A stretch of 9,654 bases of DNA, from NCBI GenBank assembly GCA_002483605.1, contig DLIG01000019.1, positions 166,926 to 176,579 of the forward strand. Direction: 5' to 3'. Origin of the DNA: Sulfurovum sp. UBA7648. Its GTDB lineage: Bacteria; Campylobacterota; Campylobacteria; Campylobacterales; Sulfurovaceae. Of this stretch, positions 1 through 6,650 are shown one piece after another. Positions within the stretch are counted from its first letter, which is position 1; each line of letters starts with the position of its first letter. The notes below the pieces were generated by a model. The model had not been told where the DNA came from, did not search any database, and was given only the letters and a program-made list of their open reading frames with translations. A program made the translations under genes and the position numbers.

Positions 1-1556
1 CCCTGCTTTGGACAGGCAGCGGCAATGTCGGAGTAATGCAAGATATCACAAACCTGCTTATAGAAAAAGTAGGCGGATGCCTAACCAAGGGAAGTTTGTG
101 CGACGGAGCAGGAGATGCCGGCATAACCGAAGGTCGGGGAGTAAATCTGACATTGCCGCCAGAGCAAATCGAAAAAAGCGAAGTCGTAGTAGTGTGGGGC
201 AGAGATATAACTGTAACAAATAGACATATACTGCCATTTATTGAAGGTAAAAAATTAATTGTTATAGATCCGGTTAAAACAAAGATAGCCAAAAAAGCAG
301 ACCTTCATGTCCAGCTGGCTCCAAGAAGCGATCTGTATCTGGCTATACTGCTGGCAAGATTCATTTTTTTAGAAGAGTTACACGACAAAGAGTGGCTTGA
401 TAAAAATGCACGTGAATATGAAGAGTATTATGACTTTGTAAGAACATTTCGTATCAAGGCTCTTTTAGCGCTCATTGATACGGATCTTGATACGATAGGC
501 GAGATACTTTCGCTTATAGAGGGCAGAAAAGTTGTATTTTTAGTTGGTGCAGGAGTGCAAAGATACAGTATAGGAGACCAGGTTCTTAGAGCCATCGATT
601 CTTTAGCTGCACTGCTTGGGCTTTTTGGCAAAGAGGGTTGCGGGGTTAGCTATCTTGGAGATTCAAAACTTGGTTTTGATGATCCGTTTAGGGTAAACAC
701 AAAAAAAGTATTAAAAGCAGATACTCCTTTTGAACAATTTGAAAGTGTTATTATCCAAGGCGGAAATCCATGCGAATCAATGCCGGATACAAATAAAGTC
801 ATGGACAGACTAAGAAAAGTAAAAAATATTATTTATTTTGGATTGTATGAAAATGAGACATCAAAATTAGCTCATGTGGTTATTCCTGCAAAGAATTTTT
901 TTGAAAAAGATGATGTTAGGCTGAGCTATGGACATAGCTATGTATCTAAAATCAATCAGTTAAAAGAGTGTGATTTTGGAATAAGCGAATATGAATTTGT
1001 AAGGTCTGTATTTAATATCAAAAAATATGATGGACTTGAAAGTGAAGAGTATTATATAGATCATTGGCTAAAACAATGTGAAATAAAAGAAGATATTCTC
1101 ATATCAAAAGCATACAAGAAATTACCTTATAGCAATGGTTTTGGCAAGGATGGCGGCGATGAGTTTGTGTTTTTGGATGACTATGATGACGATTTTATAG
1201 AACAAAAAAAATTAAGAAGGCCAAGAGGGTATCAAAGTTTGTCTTGCGATGAGAGTTCTTTTTGGTTGTTAAATAGCAAATCAAATAATTCTATCAATAC
1301 TCAATTTGAACAAGACAATAGAGTGCTGGTTCATCCCGATTTGAATTTTTGCGACGATGAAGAGGTGTTGGTAAGTTCAGAATATGGCGAAGTTGTCCTT
1401 AGGGTAAAAAATTGTACAGATATCAGAAACGACTGTGTCAAGATAACTTCAAATACAATAGGAATAAATAGATTAACTCCTCCAACAATATCAAATGAAG
1501 GAGATAGCGCTTGCTTTGGAGAAGTAAAGGTGCGACTATCAAAACTGGTGCTATAA
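1..1556 (+). CDS. Molybdopterin-dependent oxidoreductase, C-terminal part (5' end outside window)
   Basis: The reading frame is open from base 3 with no stop, so the ATG at 36 is internal and the gene starts upstream; any N-terminal [4Fe-4S] domain is not visible. The sequence fits the bis-MGD (DMSO reductase/formate dehydrogenase/NuoG) superfamily. The segment around bases 15-35 encodes a G-S-G-N-V-G turn. GSLCDGAGDAG (bases 90-122) has a Cys, codon 99-101, where related enzymes place the molybdenum ligand. VVVWGRD then LIVIDPVKTKIAKKADLH is the first MGD-binding region, and QGGNP...ENETSKLAHVVIPA (about 760-890) the second. The last 80 or so residues, VLVHPD...VLVSSEYGEVVLRV, are the C-terminal MoCo dinucleotide-binding barrel. 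Electron donor and substrate cannot be read from this. NuoG is a relative, but the next gene is argD rather than nuoH, so a complex I operon is unlikely. The 31-bp gap to argD suggests co-transcription. Confidence 0.85.
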   Translation, partial: LLWTGSGNVGVMQDITNLLIEKVGGCLTKGSLCDGAGDAGITEGRGVNLTLPPEQIEKSEVVVVWGRDITVTNRHILPFIEGKKLIVIDPVKTKIAKKADLHVQLAPRSDLYLAILLARFIFLEELHDKEWLDKNAREYEEYYDFVRTFRIKALLALIDTDLDTIGEILSLIEGRKVVFLVGAGVQRYSIGDQVLRAIDSLAALLGLFGKEGCGVSYLGDSKLGFDDPFRVNTKKVLKADTPFEQFESVIIQGGNPCESMPDTNKVMDRLRKVKNIIYFGLYENETSKLAHVVIPAKNFFEKDDVRLSYGHSYVSKINQLKECDFGISEYEFVRSVFNIKKYDGLESEEYYIDHWLKQCEIKEDILISKAYKKLPYSNGFGKDGGDEFVFLDDYDDDFIEQKKLRRPRGYQSLSCDESSFWLLNSKSNNSINTQFEQDNRVLVHPDLNFCDDEEVLVSSEYGEVVLRVKNCTDIRNDCVKITSNTIGINRLTPPTISNEGDSACFGEVKVRLSKLVL

Positions 1557-1587
1557 TTAGACAAAAAATTACACAAAGAGAATTATA

Positions 1588-2775
1588 ATGACATTAGAAA
1601 AAATCGATAAGCAGTTCGTACTGCAAACATACGGACGAAATTATACCAATTTTACTCACGGTATAGGATCAACACTGTATGATGAGAGCGGCAAAGATTA
1701 TATAGATTTTGCCAGCGGTATAGGAGTCAATTCGGTAGGGCACGGGAATAAAAAACTAGTCAATGCAATTTGCGATCAAGCTAGCAAGATCATTCATATA
1801 TCAAATTTGCAAGTTATAGAGCCTCAAGCTAAATTGGCACAAAAAATTTCAAGACTTTACGGTCAAGAGGTGGCAACATTTTTTGCCAACTCAGGCGCCG
1901 AAGCCAATGAAGGTGCTATCAAGTTAGCACGCAAATACGGCGAAGTCAAATTTGATAGTAAAAAATATAAAATTATAACTTTGGAAAATTCATTTCACGG
2001 AAGAACTCTGGCTACAGTAAAAGCTACAGGCCAAGACAGTTTTCATCCGTCATGTTTTGCTCCCTATATAGAAGGCTTTGTGCGTGTTGCTAGCGTTCAT
2101 GATGCTATTGATGCTATTGATGATGTTACTGTAGCGGTTATGCTGGAACTTGTGCAAGGCGAGGGCGGAGTGGAAGCTTTTTCAAAAGAAGAGATACAAT
2201 ATCTAGCAAGTGCACTAAAAGAAAAAAATGTATTGCTTATAGTGGACGAAGTGCAAACAGGGATCTATCGTACCGGAGAGTTTTTAGCTTCGCAAGTTTA
2301 TGGTATTGCTCCTGATATCATAACTCTTGCCAAAGGTTTGGGGGGAGGTGTGCCGATCGGTGCAGTAGTAACTCCGCATAAAGATATATTTAGTGCCGGC
2401 GATCACGGCAGTACATTCGGAGGTAATTATCTAAGCACATCTGCGGGGTTGGCTGTTTTGGATATTTTGGAGGATCTTCAAAACTCAAACAAATTAGTAG
2501 ATACTATGGAATATTTTAATGCTAAACTTGAAAGCATCGCAGCTGCATATCCTCAATATTTTGAAAAAAGCTCAGGCATAGGGCTTATGCGAGGACTTCG
2601 AGCAAAAAATGCAGATATCCAGGGCAAGATCATCAAACAAAGTATGGGTGAAGGGCTTATTGTGTTAAAAGCAGGTCGAAATACAGTTCGATTCCTTCCG
2701 AGCTTAACTATCACAAAGAATGAAATAGATGAAGGCTTTGCGAGATTTGAAAAAGTATTGGGTTCGATCGCGTAA
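1588..2775 (+). CDS. argD: Acetylornithine aminotransferase (class III PLP aminotransferase)
   Basis: Cytoplasmic PLP enzyme. It transfers an amino group from glutamate to N-acetylglutamate semialdehyde in arginine biosynthesis, and ArgD proteins often also serve as N-succinyl-diaminopimelate aminotransferase in lysine synthesis. The 395-residue length is normal for ArgD. Visible motifs: NSGAEANEGA (residues 101-110, phosphate-binding loop), SFHGRT (135-140), IVDEVQTG (218-225, with the Asp that contacts the PLP pyridine nitrogen), ITLAKGLGGG (245-254, Lys249 the Schiff-base lysine) and GDHGSTFGGN (271-280). All expected residues are present. The start ATG has a purine-rich AAAGAGA about 6 nt upstream. 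The stop codon overlaps the next ATG as TAATG, so translation of the two is coupled. Ornithine or other omega-aminotransferases are the alternative, but the motifs and size favour ArgD. Confidence 0.93.
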   Translation: MTLEKIDKQFVLQTYGRNYTNFTHGIGSTLYDESGKDYIDFASGIGVNSVGHGNKKLVNAICDQASKIIHISNLQVIEPQAKLAQKISRLYGQEVATFFANSGAEANEGAIKLARKYGEVKFDSKKYKIITLENSFHGRTLATVKATGQDSFHPSCFAPYIEGFVRVASVHDAIDAIDDVTVAVMLELVQGEGGVEAFSKEEIQYLASALKEKNVLLIVDEVQTGIYRTGEFLASQVYGIAPDIITLAKGLGGGVPIGAVVTPHKDIFSAGDHGSTFGGNYLSTSAGLAVLDILEDLQNSNKLVDTMEYFNAKLESIAAAYPQYFEKSSGIGLMRGLRAKNADIQGKIIKQSMGEGLIVLKAGRNTVRFLPSLTITKNEIDEGFARFEKVLGSIA

Positions 2776-3758
2776 TGAACTTTAGCTCATATATGACAGA
2801 CTGGCTTTATGGGGATGGCGGATATTATACCAACTTTAAAGCCATAGGCAAAAGCGGGGATTTTTATACTGCTGTGAGTACAAGTGCTTTTTTCGGTGCG
2901 AGTATCGCTAATTATCTTGTAAAACTATTAGATGAAGATAGCAGCAAAACAAATGGATGGCTAGTAGAGATCGGAGCCCATCAAGGCTACCTTCTTTGTG
3001 ATATGATACATTGGATATATACCGTGCGTCCAAAGCTGCTCCAAACTATGCAGTTTGGCATAGTAGAAAAGCATCCAAAAATTCGAGAGGCACAGTTGTC
3101 TTATATTAATGAAAGATTTGGCAATGAAGTAAAGGTACATCACTTCTCTTCAATTTTTGAGCTAAAAGCAAGCTATGCATTTGTAGTCTCAAACGAGATT
3201 TTTGATGCATTTCCTTGTGAGCTGCTCAAAGATGGCAAAATAGCAAAAGTGGATAATCACACCATATCCTGGGAAGATGCTGCGCCAAATATGCTGGAGT
3301 GGGCAGATAAACATCGGCTTAGAGTCGGTGAAGTTGCAGTAGGATATGAGGATTTTGCCAAAGAAGTTGCCTCCTTGCCAAAGTGTGATTTTATCTCTTT
3401 TGATTACGGCGAAGAGTATGTGAGAAATGATTTTTCTATACGCATATACGAAGAGCATCAAACTTTTCCTCTTTTTGATGAAAAAGTAAATTTGGAAAAT
3501 TCTTTTAAAAAAGCAGATATTACGTATGATGTTAATTTTGCACACGTCATAGAATCTTTTAAAGCTGCAGGATTTTCTAAAAAACATTACGAGACACAAG
3601 CCAGAGCACTAGTAAGATTTGGCATCATTGATATACTCGGAGAGTTTGCAAAGCAAACAACCCAAAAGATATATACCAAAGAAGCAGACAAGATAAAAAC
3701 TCTTTTAGCTCCTACAATGATGGGTGATAGATTTAAGATGGTGCATTTGGTTAAATAA
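2775..3758 (+). CDS. MidA/NDUFAF7-family SAM-dependent methyltransferase (DUF185)
   Basis: Class I methyltransferase of the family that includes mitochondrial NDUFAF7 (MidA), which methylates an arginine of the complex I subunit NDUFS2; the bacterial substrate is generally not known. The N-terminus has the family signature WLYGDGGYYTN...IGKSGDFYTAVS (residues 10-35). VEIGAHQGYLLCDM (64-77) is the SAM-binding glycine loop, FGIVEKHP (94-101) carries the acidic residue expected to hold the SAM ribose, and SNEIFDAFPCEL (139-150) is the family motif following strand 4. The 327-residue length is a little under the mitochondrial form and usual for Campylobacterota-type members as far as I can judge. 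It overlaps the argD stop by one base. Its stop TAA directly abuts the stop of the convergent gene at 3759. A complex I-related role next to a molybdopterin oxidoreductase would be speculation. Confidence 0.88.
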   Translation: MNFSSYMTDWLYGDGGYYTNFKAIGKSGDFYTAVSTSAFFGASIANYLVKLLDEDSSKTNGWLVEIGAHQGYLLCDMIHWIYTVRPKLLQTMQFGIVEKHPKIREAQLSYINERFGNEVKVHHFSSIFELKASYAFVVSNEIFDAFPCELLKDGKIAKVDNHTISWEDAAPNMLEWADKHRLRVGEVAVGYEDFAKEVASLPKCDFISFDYGEEYVRNDFSIRIYEEHQTFPLFDEKVNLENSFKKADITYDVNFAHVIESFKAAGFSKKHYETQARALVRFGIIDILGEFAKQTTQKIYTKEADKIKTLLAPTMMGDRFKMVHLVK

Positions 3759-4163
3759 TCAAGCCAATTTTCGGCCGGCAAAATAATTTATCTTCCATTC
3801 TTCGTTTTCTTTTGAAAAATGAAGCTGTTTTTTTTGACCATCTTCATGGTAATGAACGCTTTTCCTGTCTACGCCATTTTCTTCGGTAGCAACGATCTCT
3901 ATTTTTGGCGATAATTGTCTAGCTGCTAAATCTTTAGAGAGCATGGATTCTACTTGCTTTAAAGATAAAGTATCATCTTTTATCTTTTCCAATAGATCCT
4001 TGAAAATCGCATCTCTTATTGCAAGGCTCAAGCCAAAAGATTCTAACGTTATAAAATAAGACGACCGTGTCATTATTTTACTAAGGTTTGCCAAATCGCC
4101 GCTATATAGCAGCTTATAATATGACAAAACAAGATCGCAAGGCTTGATATATTTGTATATCAA
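3759..4163 (-). CDS. Small hypothetical protein, possible NTF2-like fold
   Basis: 134 residues, not confidently recognised. It begins with TTG at 4163-4161, overlapping the stop of the upstream gene as TTGA, with AGAAGA about 8 nt upstream; the first internal ATG (residue 31) would remove the first helix. That helix, DLVLSYYKLLYSGDLANLSKIM, resembles the opening helix of NTF2/SnoaL-like domains (an aromatic pair followed by a G-D-L turn). The end, QKKQLHFSKENEEWKINYF, looks like paired beta-strands of the same fold. There is no signal peptide, membrane segment or cysteine-based motif (only Cys9). The coupling to the DUF2202 gene implies a shared transcript and perhaps a shared function. The fold call is a weak inference; the gene itself is well supported by coupling and codon use. 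Confidence 0.72.
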   Translation of the reverse strand: MIYKYIKPCDLVLSYYKLLYSGDLANLSKIMTRSSYFITLESFGLSLAIRDAIFKDLLEKIKDDTLSLKQVESMLSKDLAARQLSPKIEIVATEENGVDRKSVHYHEDGQKKQLHFSKENEEWKINYFAGRKLA

Positions 4164-4738
4164 GAAAGTCTTCTGATCGAGGTTTGAAATGCTTCAAGGT
4201 GATTATAGTTTCCTTCTTCAAGGTTACTATATACATTAACAACATCTGTTGGCATACCTACTGAGGCTTCTTGCAAGTCTTTTATATCTGTAATTTCAAT
4301 TAATTCGCCTATTTTTACAGCATTTAATTGTGATTTTTTACCTTCATATATACAAGTATTATAAAGTTCCTGAAGAGGCGGCAATATGAATTGGCCAACT
4401 ACGCTTTCATCGATTCCTGTGATATTCACGCCATACTTGATACATAAATTTCTAGCGGCATCCATGTGTCTTTGTTCTGAAAGTTGAATATTGGCAAATG
4501 TATTTTCAGACGGATATATTTTTCCAAGAGTAATATATACATCTCTAGCTACTTTCTCTTCTTGATAAATAAAAAGCAAATGGTCTTTTTGTTCACTCGT
4601 TAAAGTGGCAGTACCTCCTGAGCCGCCCCCGTTTCTTTTTCCAGCTTCTCCTGATGACACCAAACCGACAACGCCCGCGCTCACAAGTAAAAATTTAGAG
4701 ATAAAATTTCGACGATCTTGATTTTGATTGTTCAACAT
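4160..4738 (-). CDS. Tat-exported DUF2202 ferritin-like protein
   Basis: The body matches the DUF2202 family, a ferritin-like four-helix domain. It shows LLFIYQEEKVARDVY (58-72, counted from the upstream ATG), SEQRHMD (91-97), GELIEITDIKDL (148-159) and NYNHLEAF (181-188). These supply the Glu/His pairs typical of a di-metal site, though the reaction is not known. The N-terminus is a twin-arginine signal: DRRNFISK, then a hydrophobic run and a Gly/Ser-rich linker, so the protein is probably exported folded, perhaps with its metal. Two ATGs compete at 4750 and 4738. I choose 4738 because GAGG lies 6 nt upstream of it and is itself within the first codons of the longer form, while 4750 has no Shine-Dalgarno sequence. 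A minus-strand extended -10 lies just upstream. First gene of a two-gene operon. Confidence 0.85.
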   Translation of the reverse strand: MLNNQNQDRRNFISKFLLVSAGVVGLVSSGEAGKRNGGGSGGTATLTSEQKDHLLFIYQEEKVARDVYITLGKIYPSENTFANIQLSEQRHMDAARNLCIKYGVNITGIDESVVGQFILPPLQELYNTCIYEGKKSQLNAVKIGELIEITDIKDLQEASVGMPTDVVNVYSNLEEGNYNHLEAFQTSIRRLS

Positions 4739-4766
4739 TGCTTGCCTCATTAAATAAAATATAATG

Positions 4767-4797
4767 ATTATAACATAACAAAAATTAACTATAACAA
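4767..4797 (-). promoter_or_regulatory. Extended -10 promoter of the DUF2202 operon
   Basis: On the minus strand the sequence TGTTATAAT (4775-4767) is a consensus extended -10. A possible -35, TTGTTA (4797-4792), sits 19 bp upstream, which is a little long. The -10 lies about 28 bp before the preferred start codon at 4738. Confidence 0.6.
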
Positions 4798-4888
4798 AAA
4801 TTTTTAGATATTTTAAGGAATAAAGTGTTTTTTTTATTATTTTTTTATGAGAATTAAATAAATAAAATCAATTACTTGTACTCCAGGA

Positions 4889-4917
4889 TTGCAATTTCAA
4901 AGATATTATGTTATATT
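4889..4917 (+). promoter_or_regulatory. Promoter of the ankyrin-AMMECR1 operon
   Basis: TTGCAA (4889-4894) and TATATT (4912-4917) are separated by exactly 17 bp, and TG at 4909-4910 makes an extended -10. The ATG of the ankyrin gene follows 21 bp after the -10, with AGG (4929-4931) as a weak ribosome-binding site. Together with the minus-strand promoter it forms a divergent, very AT-rich control region of about 200 bp. Confidence 0.6.
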
Positions 4918-4938
4918 TAAATAAAAATAGGTTTTTAA

Positions 4939-5508
4939 ATGAAAAAAAGATTGATAATTTTATTTTTGCCGTTGTTGGCAGTTGGAGATAATATTAATGG
5001 CTGGACATCTTTGCATGAAGCTATCTATGCAGGCGATACAAAAAAAATAGACATAGAAATAAATAAGCGCCAAAATATAGAAAAATCTTCTCGTGCCGGT
5101 ATCGCTCCGTTGCATCTTGCCGTGAAGATGAGACAAATGGATACCGTTGAAAAACTGTTAAATAAAGGTGCTGATATTGATATTCAGGACAATAACGGCC
5201 TAACGCCGCTGCATTATGCTATAGGACAAAAGCAGACAAAAATTGCAAGACTCCTCATTACTAAAGAAGCCGATATGGATATACCAAACAAATACGGCAT
5301 GACCTCTCTTCATCAAGCAGCATTTAGAGGTGATACGGATATGATACAATTTATGATAGATAATGGAGCTGCTGTTGATCTGAAAAACAAACAAGGAGCT
5401 ACGCCTTGCCAGCTGGCTTATGCAAAAAAAAATATAGGTGCGACTTCGTTGTTGCAACATTATAGCAAACTACCGTGCGGGATGAAAAATTTGCCTAAAA
5501 AGGAGTAA
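4939..5508 (+). CDS. Secreted ankyrin-repeat protein
   Basis: 189 residues. MKKRLIILFLPLLAVG is a short Sec signal peptide (positive n-region, Leu/Ile-rich core), so the protein is probably periplasmic. Ankyrin repeats follow: 20-52 (GWTSLHEAIYAGD), 53-86 (GIAPLHLAVKMRQ), 87-119 (GLTPLHYAIGQKQ), 120-152 (GMTSLHQAAFRGD) and a degraded cap from 153 (GATPCQLAYAKKN). Each full repeat carries the TPLH-type turn and a hydrophobic second helix. Cys156 and Cys180 could form a disulfide in the periplasm. Ankyrin proteins bind other proteins; the partner is not apparent. Its last codons contain AAGGAG, the ribosome-binding site of the AMMECR1 gene 3 bp downstream, so the two are co-expressed. Confidence 0.88.
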   Translation: MKKRLIILFLPLLAVGDNINGWTSLHEAIYAGDTKKIDIEINKRQNIEKSSRAGIAPLHLAVKMRQMDTVEKLLNKGADIDIQDNNGLTPLHYAIGQKQTKIARLLITKEADMDIPNKYGMTSLHQAAFRGDTDMIQFMIDNGAAVDLKNKQGATPCQLAYAKKNIGATSLLQHYSKLPCGMKNLPKKE

Positions 5509-5511
5509 AAA

Positions 5512-6066
5512 ATGAATGAAATAGTCACATCTTTGGCTAGAAATGCTATCATGGCTGCTTTGGGACTCAAGAGCAGCTTTGACCTTGACGATGCTCTTAA
5601 AAAATATCCCGAGCTTGGACAAAAAGGTGCATCATTTGTCACTATAAATACTGCTCCTTCTATGCAGCTTAGAGGCTGCATAGGGTCCATCCAAGCTTAT
5701 CGCCCATTATATGAAGATATTATACTCAATGCCAAATCGGCTGCTTTGCATGATCCGAGATTTATGCCGCTTACTTCTGATGATCTAAAAAGTATCAAAG
5801 TAGAGGTTTCCATCCTCTCTGAACCAAAAGAGGTTTTGTATAAAGATATTGATGATCTAAAAACAAAGATCACACCGTTCAAAGACGGTGTCGTACTTCG
5901 ATATGGAGGGCGCGGAGCGACGTATTTGCCTCAAGTGTGGGAGCAATTGCCTGATTTTGATCTATTTTTTGGAAGTTTGTGTCTTAAGGCAAATTTGGAT
6001 CAAAATTGCCTATCAAAACATCCGGAAATACTCACTTATCAAGTCGAAAAATACGAAGAAGAATGA
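5512..6066 (+). CDS. amrA: AMMECR1-domain protein (AmmeMemoRadiSam system protein A)
   Basis: 184 residues with the AMMECR1 hallmark LRGCIGS (53-59), then NAKSAALHDPRF (73-84), PLTSDDL (86-92), VEVSILSEP (97-105) and the segment encoding GVVLRYGGRGATYLPQVW. The family is conserved from bacteria to humans. In prokaryotes it often occurs with a MEMO1-like dioxygenase-fold protein and a radical-SAM enzyme, the AmmeMemoRadiSam set; the biochemical role is unsettled. Neither partner is in this window, so A is here separated from B and the radical-SAM member. The Shine-Dalgarno AAGGAG lies inside the end of the ankyrin gene, suggesting translational coupling. The predicted location is cytoplasmic, with no signal peptide, unlike its secreted neighbour. 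Confidence 0.92.
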   Translation: MNEIVTSLARNAIMAALGLKSSFDLDDALKKYPELGQKGASFVTINTAPSMQLRGCIGSIQAYRPLYEDIILNAKSAALHDPRFMPLTSDDLKSIKVEVSILSEPKEVLYKDIDDLKTKITPFKDGVVLRYGGRGATYLPQVWEQLPDFDLFFGSLCLKANLDQNCLSKHPEILTYQVEKYEEE

Positions 6067-6101
6067 TATTGAAATATTTCATATGATTTTCACGCTCTTT
6101 G

Positions 6102-6110
6102 TGATATAGT
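6102..6110 (+). promoter_or_regulatory. Possible extended -10 promoter of thiS
   Basis: TGATATAGT (6102-6110) is an extended -10 about 26 bp before the thiS ATG, with AGGA (6123-6126) as ribosome-binding site. No -35 stands at a suitable distance. No THI-box (TPP riboswitch) sequence is visible in the 69-bp gap. Confidence 0.4.
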
Positions 6111-6135
6111 AAAATAAAAAATAGGATTTTTAAAA

Positions 6136-6336
6136 ATGACGATAATCGTAAATGGAGAATCCAAAGAAATAGCGCAGGGCACAACCATAACCAAGCTCAT
6201 AGATTCTCTTGGGGTAAAGGTGCAGGTTATGGCAGCGGCAGTAAATATGGAGATTGTCAAAAAAGATAAATGGGATACCCATTTGCTAAATAAAAACGAC
6301 AAAGTCGAGCTGCTTCACTTCGTAGGTGGGGGATGA
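6136..6336 (+). CDS. thiS: Sulfur carrier protein ThiS
   Basis: 66 residues with a beta-grasp (ubiquitin-like) pattern: MTIIVNGE at the start, a central helix TITKLIDSLGV, and the C-terminal tail VELLHFVGGG. In ThiS the terminal Gly-Gly is adenylylated by ThiF and converted to a thiocarboxylate, which ThiG uses to build the thiazole ring of thiamine. The intact GG end at the very C-terminus is as expected. No thiF, thiG or thiH lies in the window, so the partners must be elsewhere. It has its own weak promoter. MoaD, the molybdopterin counterpart, is the main alternative but is usually longer and different in sequence; ThiS fits better. Confidence 0.9.
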   Translation: MTIIVNGESKEIAQGTTITKLIDSLGVKVQVMAAAVNMEIVKKDKWDTHLLNKNDKVELLHFVGGG

Positions 6337-6378
6337 GAACCTTTAAAAAATAGTGAACTGCTTCACTATTTTAGGTTC
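6337..6378 (+). other. Long stem-loop starting right after the thiS stop
   Basis: An 11-bp perfect stem (6347-6357 with 6362-6372, loop CTGC) is extended by a second 6-bp stem GAACCT/AGGTTC (6337-6342 with 6373-6378), with an unpaired TTAA on the 5' side only. It begins at the base after the thiS stop. There is no T-tract after it, so it is not a classical intrinsic terminator; it may protect the mRNA 3' end or be part of a larger structured RNA. Confidence 0.6.
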
Positions 6379-6387
6379 GAAGCCAAA

Positions 6388-6410
6388 GGCGATGTTTCAA
6401 AGAAACCGCC
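6388..6410 (+). other. GC-capped stem-loop in the thiS-acpS gap
   Basis: GGCG (6388-6391) pairs with CGCC (6407-6410), and GTTTC (6394-6398) with GAAAC (6402-6406), around an AAA loop, with a bulged AT at 6392-6393. Nine base pairs in 23 nt in an otherwise gene-free stretch. Function unknown. Confidence 0.45.
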
Positions 6411-6438
6411 GCAGGATAAATTCACACTCCACCCGGTC

Positions 6439-6478
6439 ATACTGAATTTATTTCAGTATCTTTATTCTTTTCTTTTTA
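6439..6478 (+). terminator. Terminator-like hairpin with T-rich tail
   Basis: ATACTGAA (6439-6446) and TTCAGTAT (6452-6459) form a perfect 8-bp stem with a 5-nt loop, followed by a pyrimidine-rich run (6460-6478) with many T. It could end the thiS transcript, about 100 bp downstream of the gene. The sequence GTCATACTGAA...TTCAGTATC also resembles a type of dispersed palindromic repeat seen in many bacterial intergenic regions. A competing inverted repeat (6416-6424 with 6443-6451) would block this stem. Confidence 0.5.
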
Positions 6479-6493
6479 CTACCCTTTATAAAA

Positions 6494-6546
6494 GTAGCAC
6501 AAAAATCGTAATTATCGCGAATCGCACACACTCGCTTTTGTACTAC
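6494..6546. repeat. Imperfect inverted repeat, 11-bp arms
   Basis: GTAGCACAAAA (6494-6504) is the reverse complement of TTTTGTACTAC (6536-6546) at 10 of 11 positions. The 31-nt interior holds the palindrome TCGCGA (6515-6520). Could be a stem in RNA or the ends of a very small decayed element; nothing else identifies it. Confidence 0.4.
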
Positions 6547-6608
6547 TGCCACAAGCATGGCTTTCAAGGAGCGCTAAATGAGATTATTTTATATATGAAA
6601 CGCCATTC

Positions 6609-6650
6609 CTGCAATCAATCACTAACAACCAACAACTAATCACTAATAAC
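6609..6650. repeat. Two 21-bp tandem repeats spanning the acpS stop codon
   Basis: Read on the minus strand, unit 1 (6650-6630) and unit 2 (6629-6609) share GTT-TTAGTGATT and agree at 16 of 21 positions by my alignment. Unit 1 codes for the last residues of AcpS (VISD) and contains its TAG stop; unit 2 lies just beyond. This looks like a local duplication or the end of a longer minisatellite. Confidence 0.6.

Larger units (their letters stand above)
6337..6635. other. Gene-free stretch between thiS and acpS
   Basis: About 300 bp without a convincing gene. It contains the stem-loops listed separately, and at 6557-6598 two six-codon open frames joined as TAAATG, the second preceded by AAGGAG at ideal spacing. 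They encode nothing recognisable and may be a vestige of a gene junction. The convergent genes thiS (+) and acpS (-) both end into this stretch, so no promoter for a neighbouring gene is expected here. Confidence 0.6.

Noticed and set aside
1..1556. NuoG, subunit of respiratory complex I
   Set aside because: The molybdopterin fold is shared, but argD rather than nuoH follows and the GSLCDGAG region with a putative metal-ligand Cys fits an active molybdoenzyme better. The N-terminus is outside the window, so the exact family is left open.
3769..3785. Bidirectional terminator around TTTTCGGCCGGCAAAA
   Set aside because: The A and T flanks could pair, but the GC centre does not form pairs in register, so no stable hairpin results.
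6067..6135. TPP riboswitch upstream of thiS
   Set aside because: The gap is only 69 bp and no THI-box core sequence is visible.
6557..6598. Two micro-ORFs of six codons joined by TAAATG, the second with a perfect AAGGAG
   Set aside because: Too short to support as genes and with no recognisable product; mentioned only as a possible relic.
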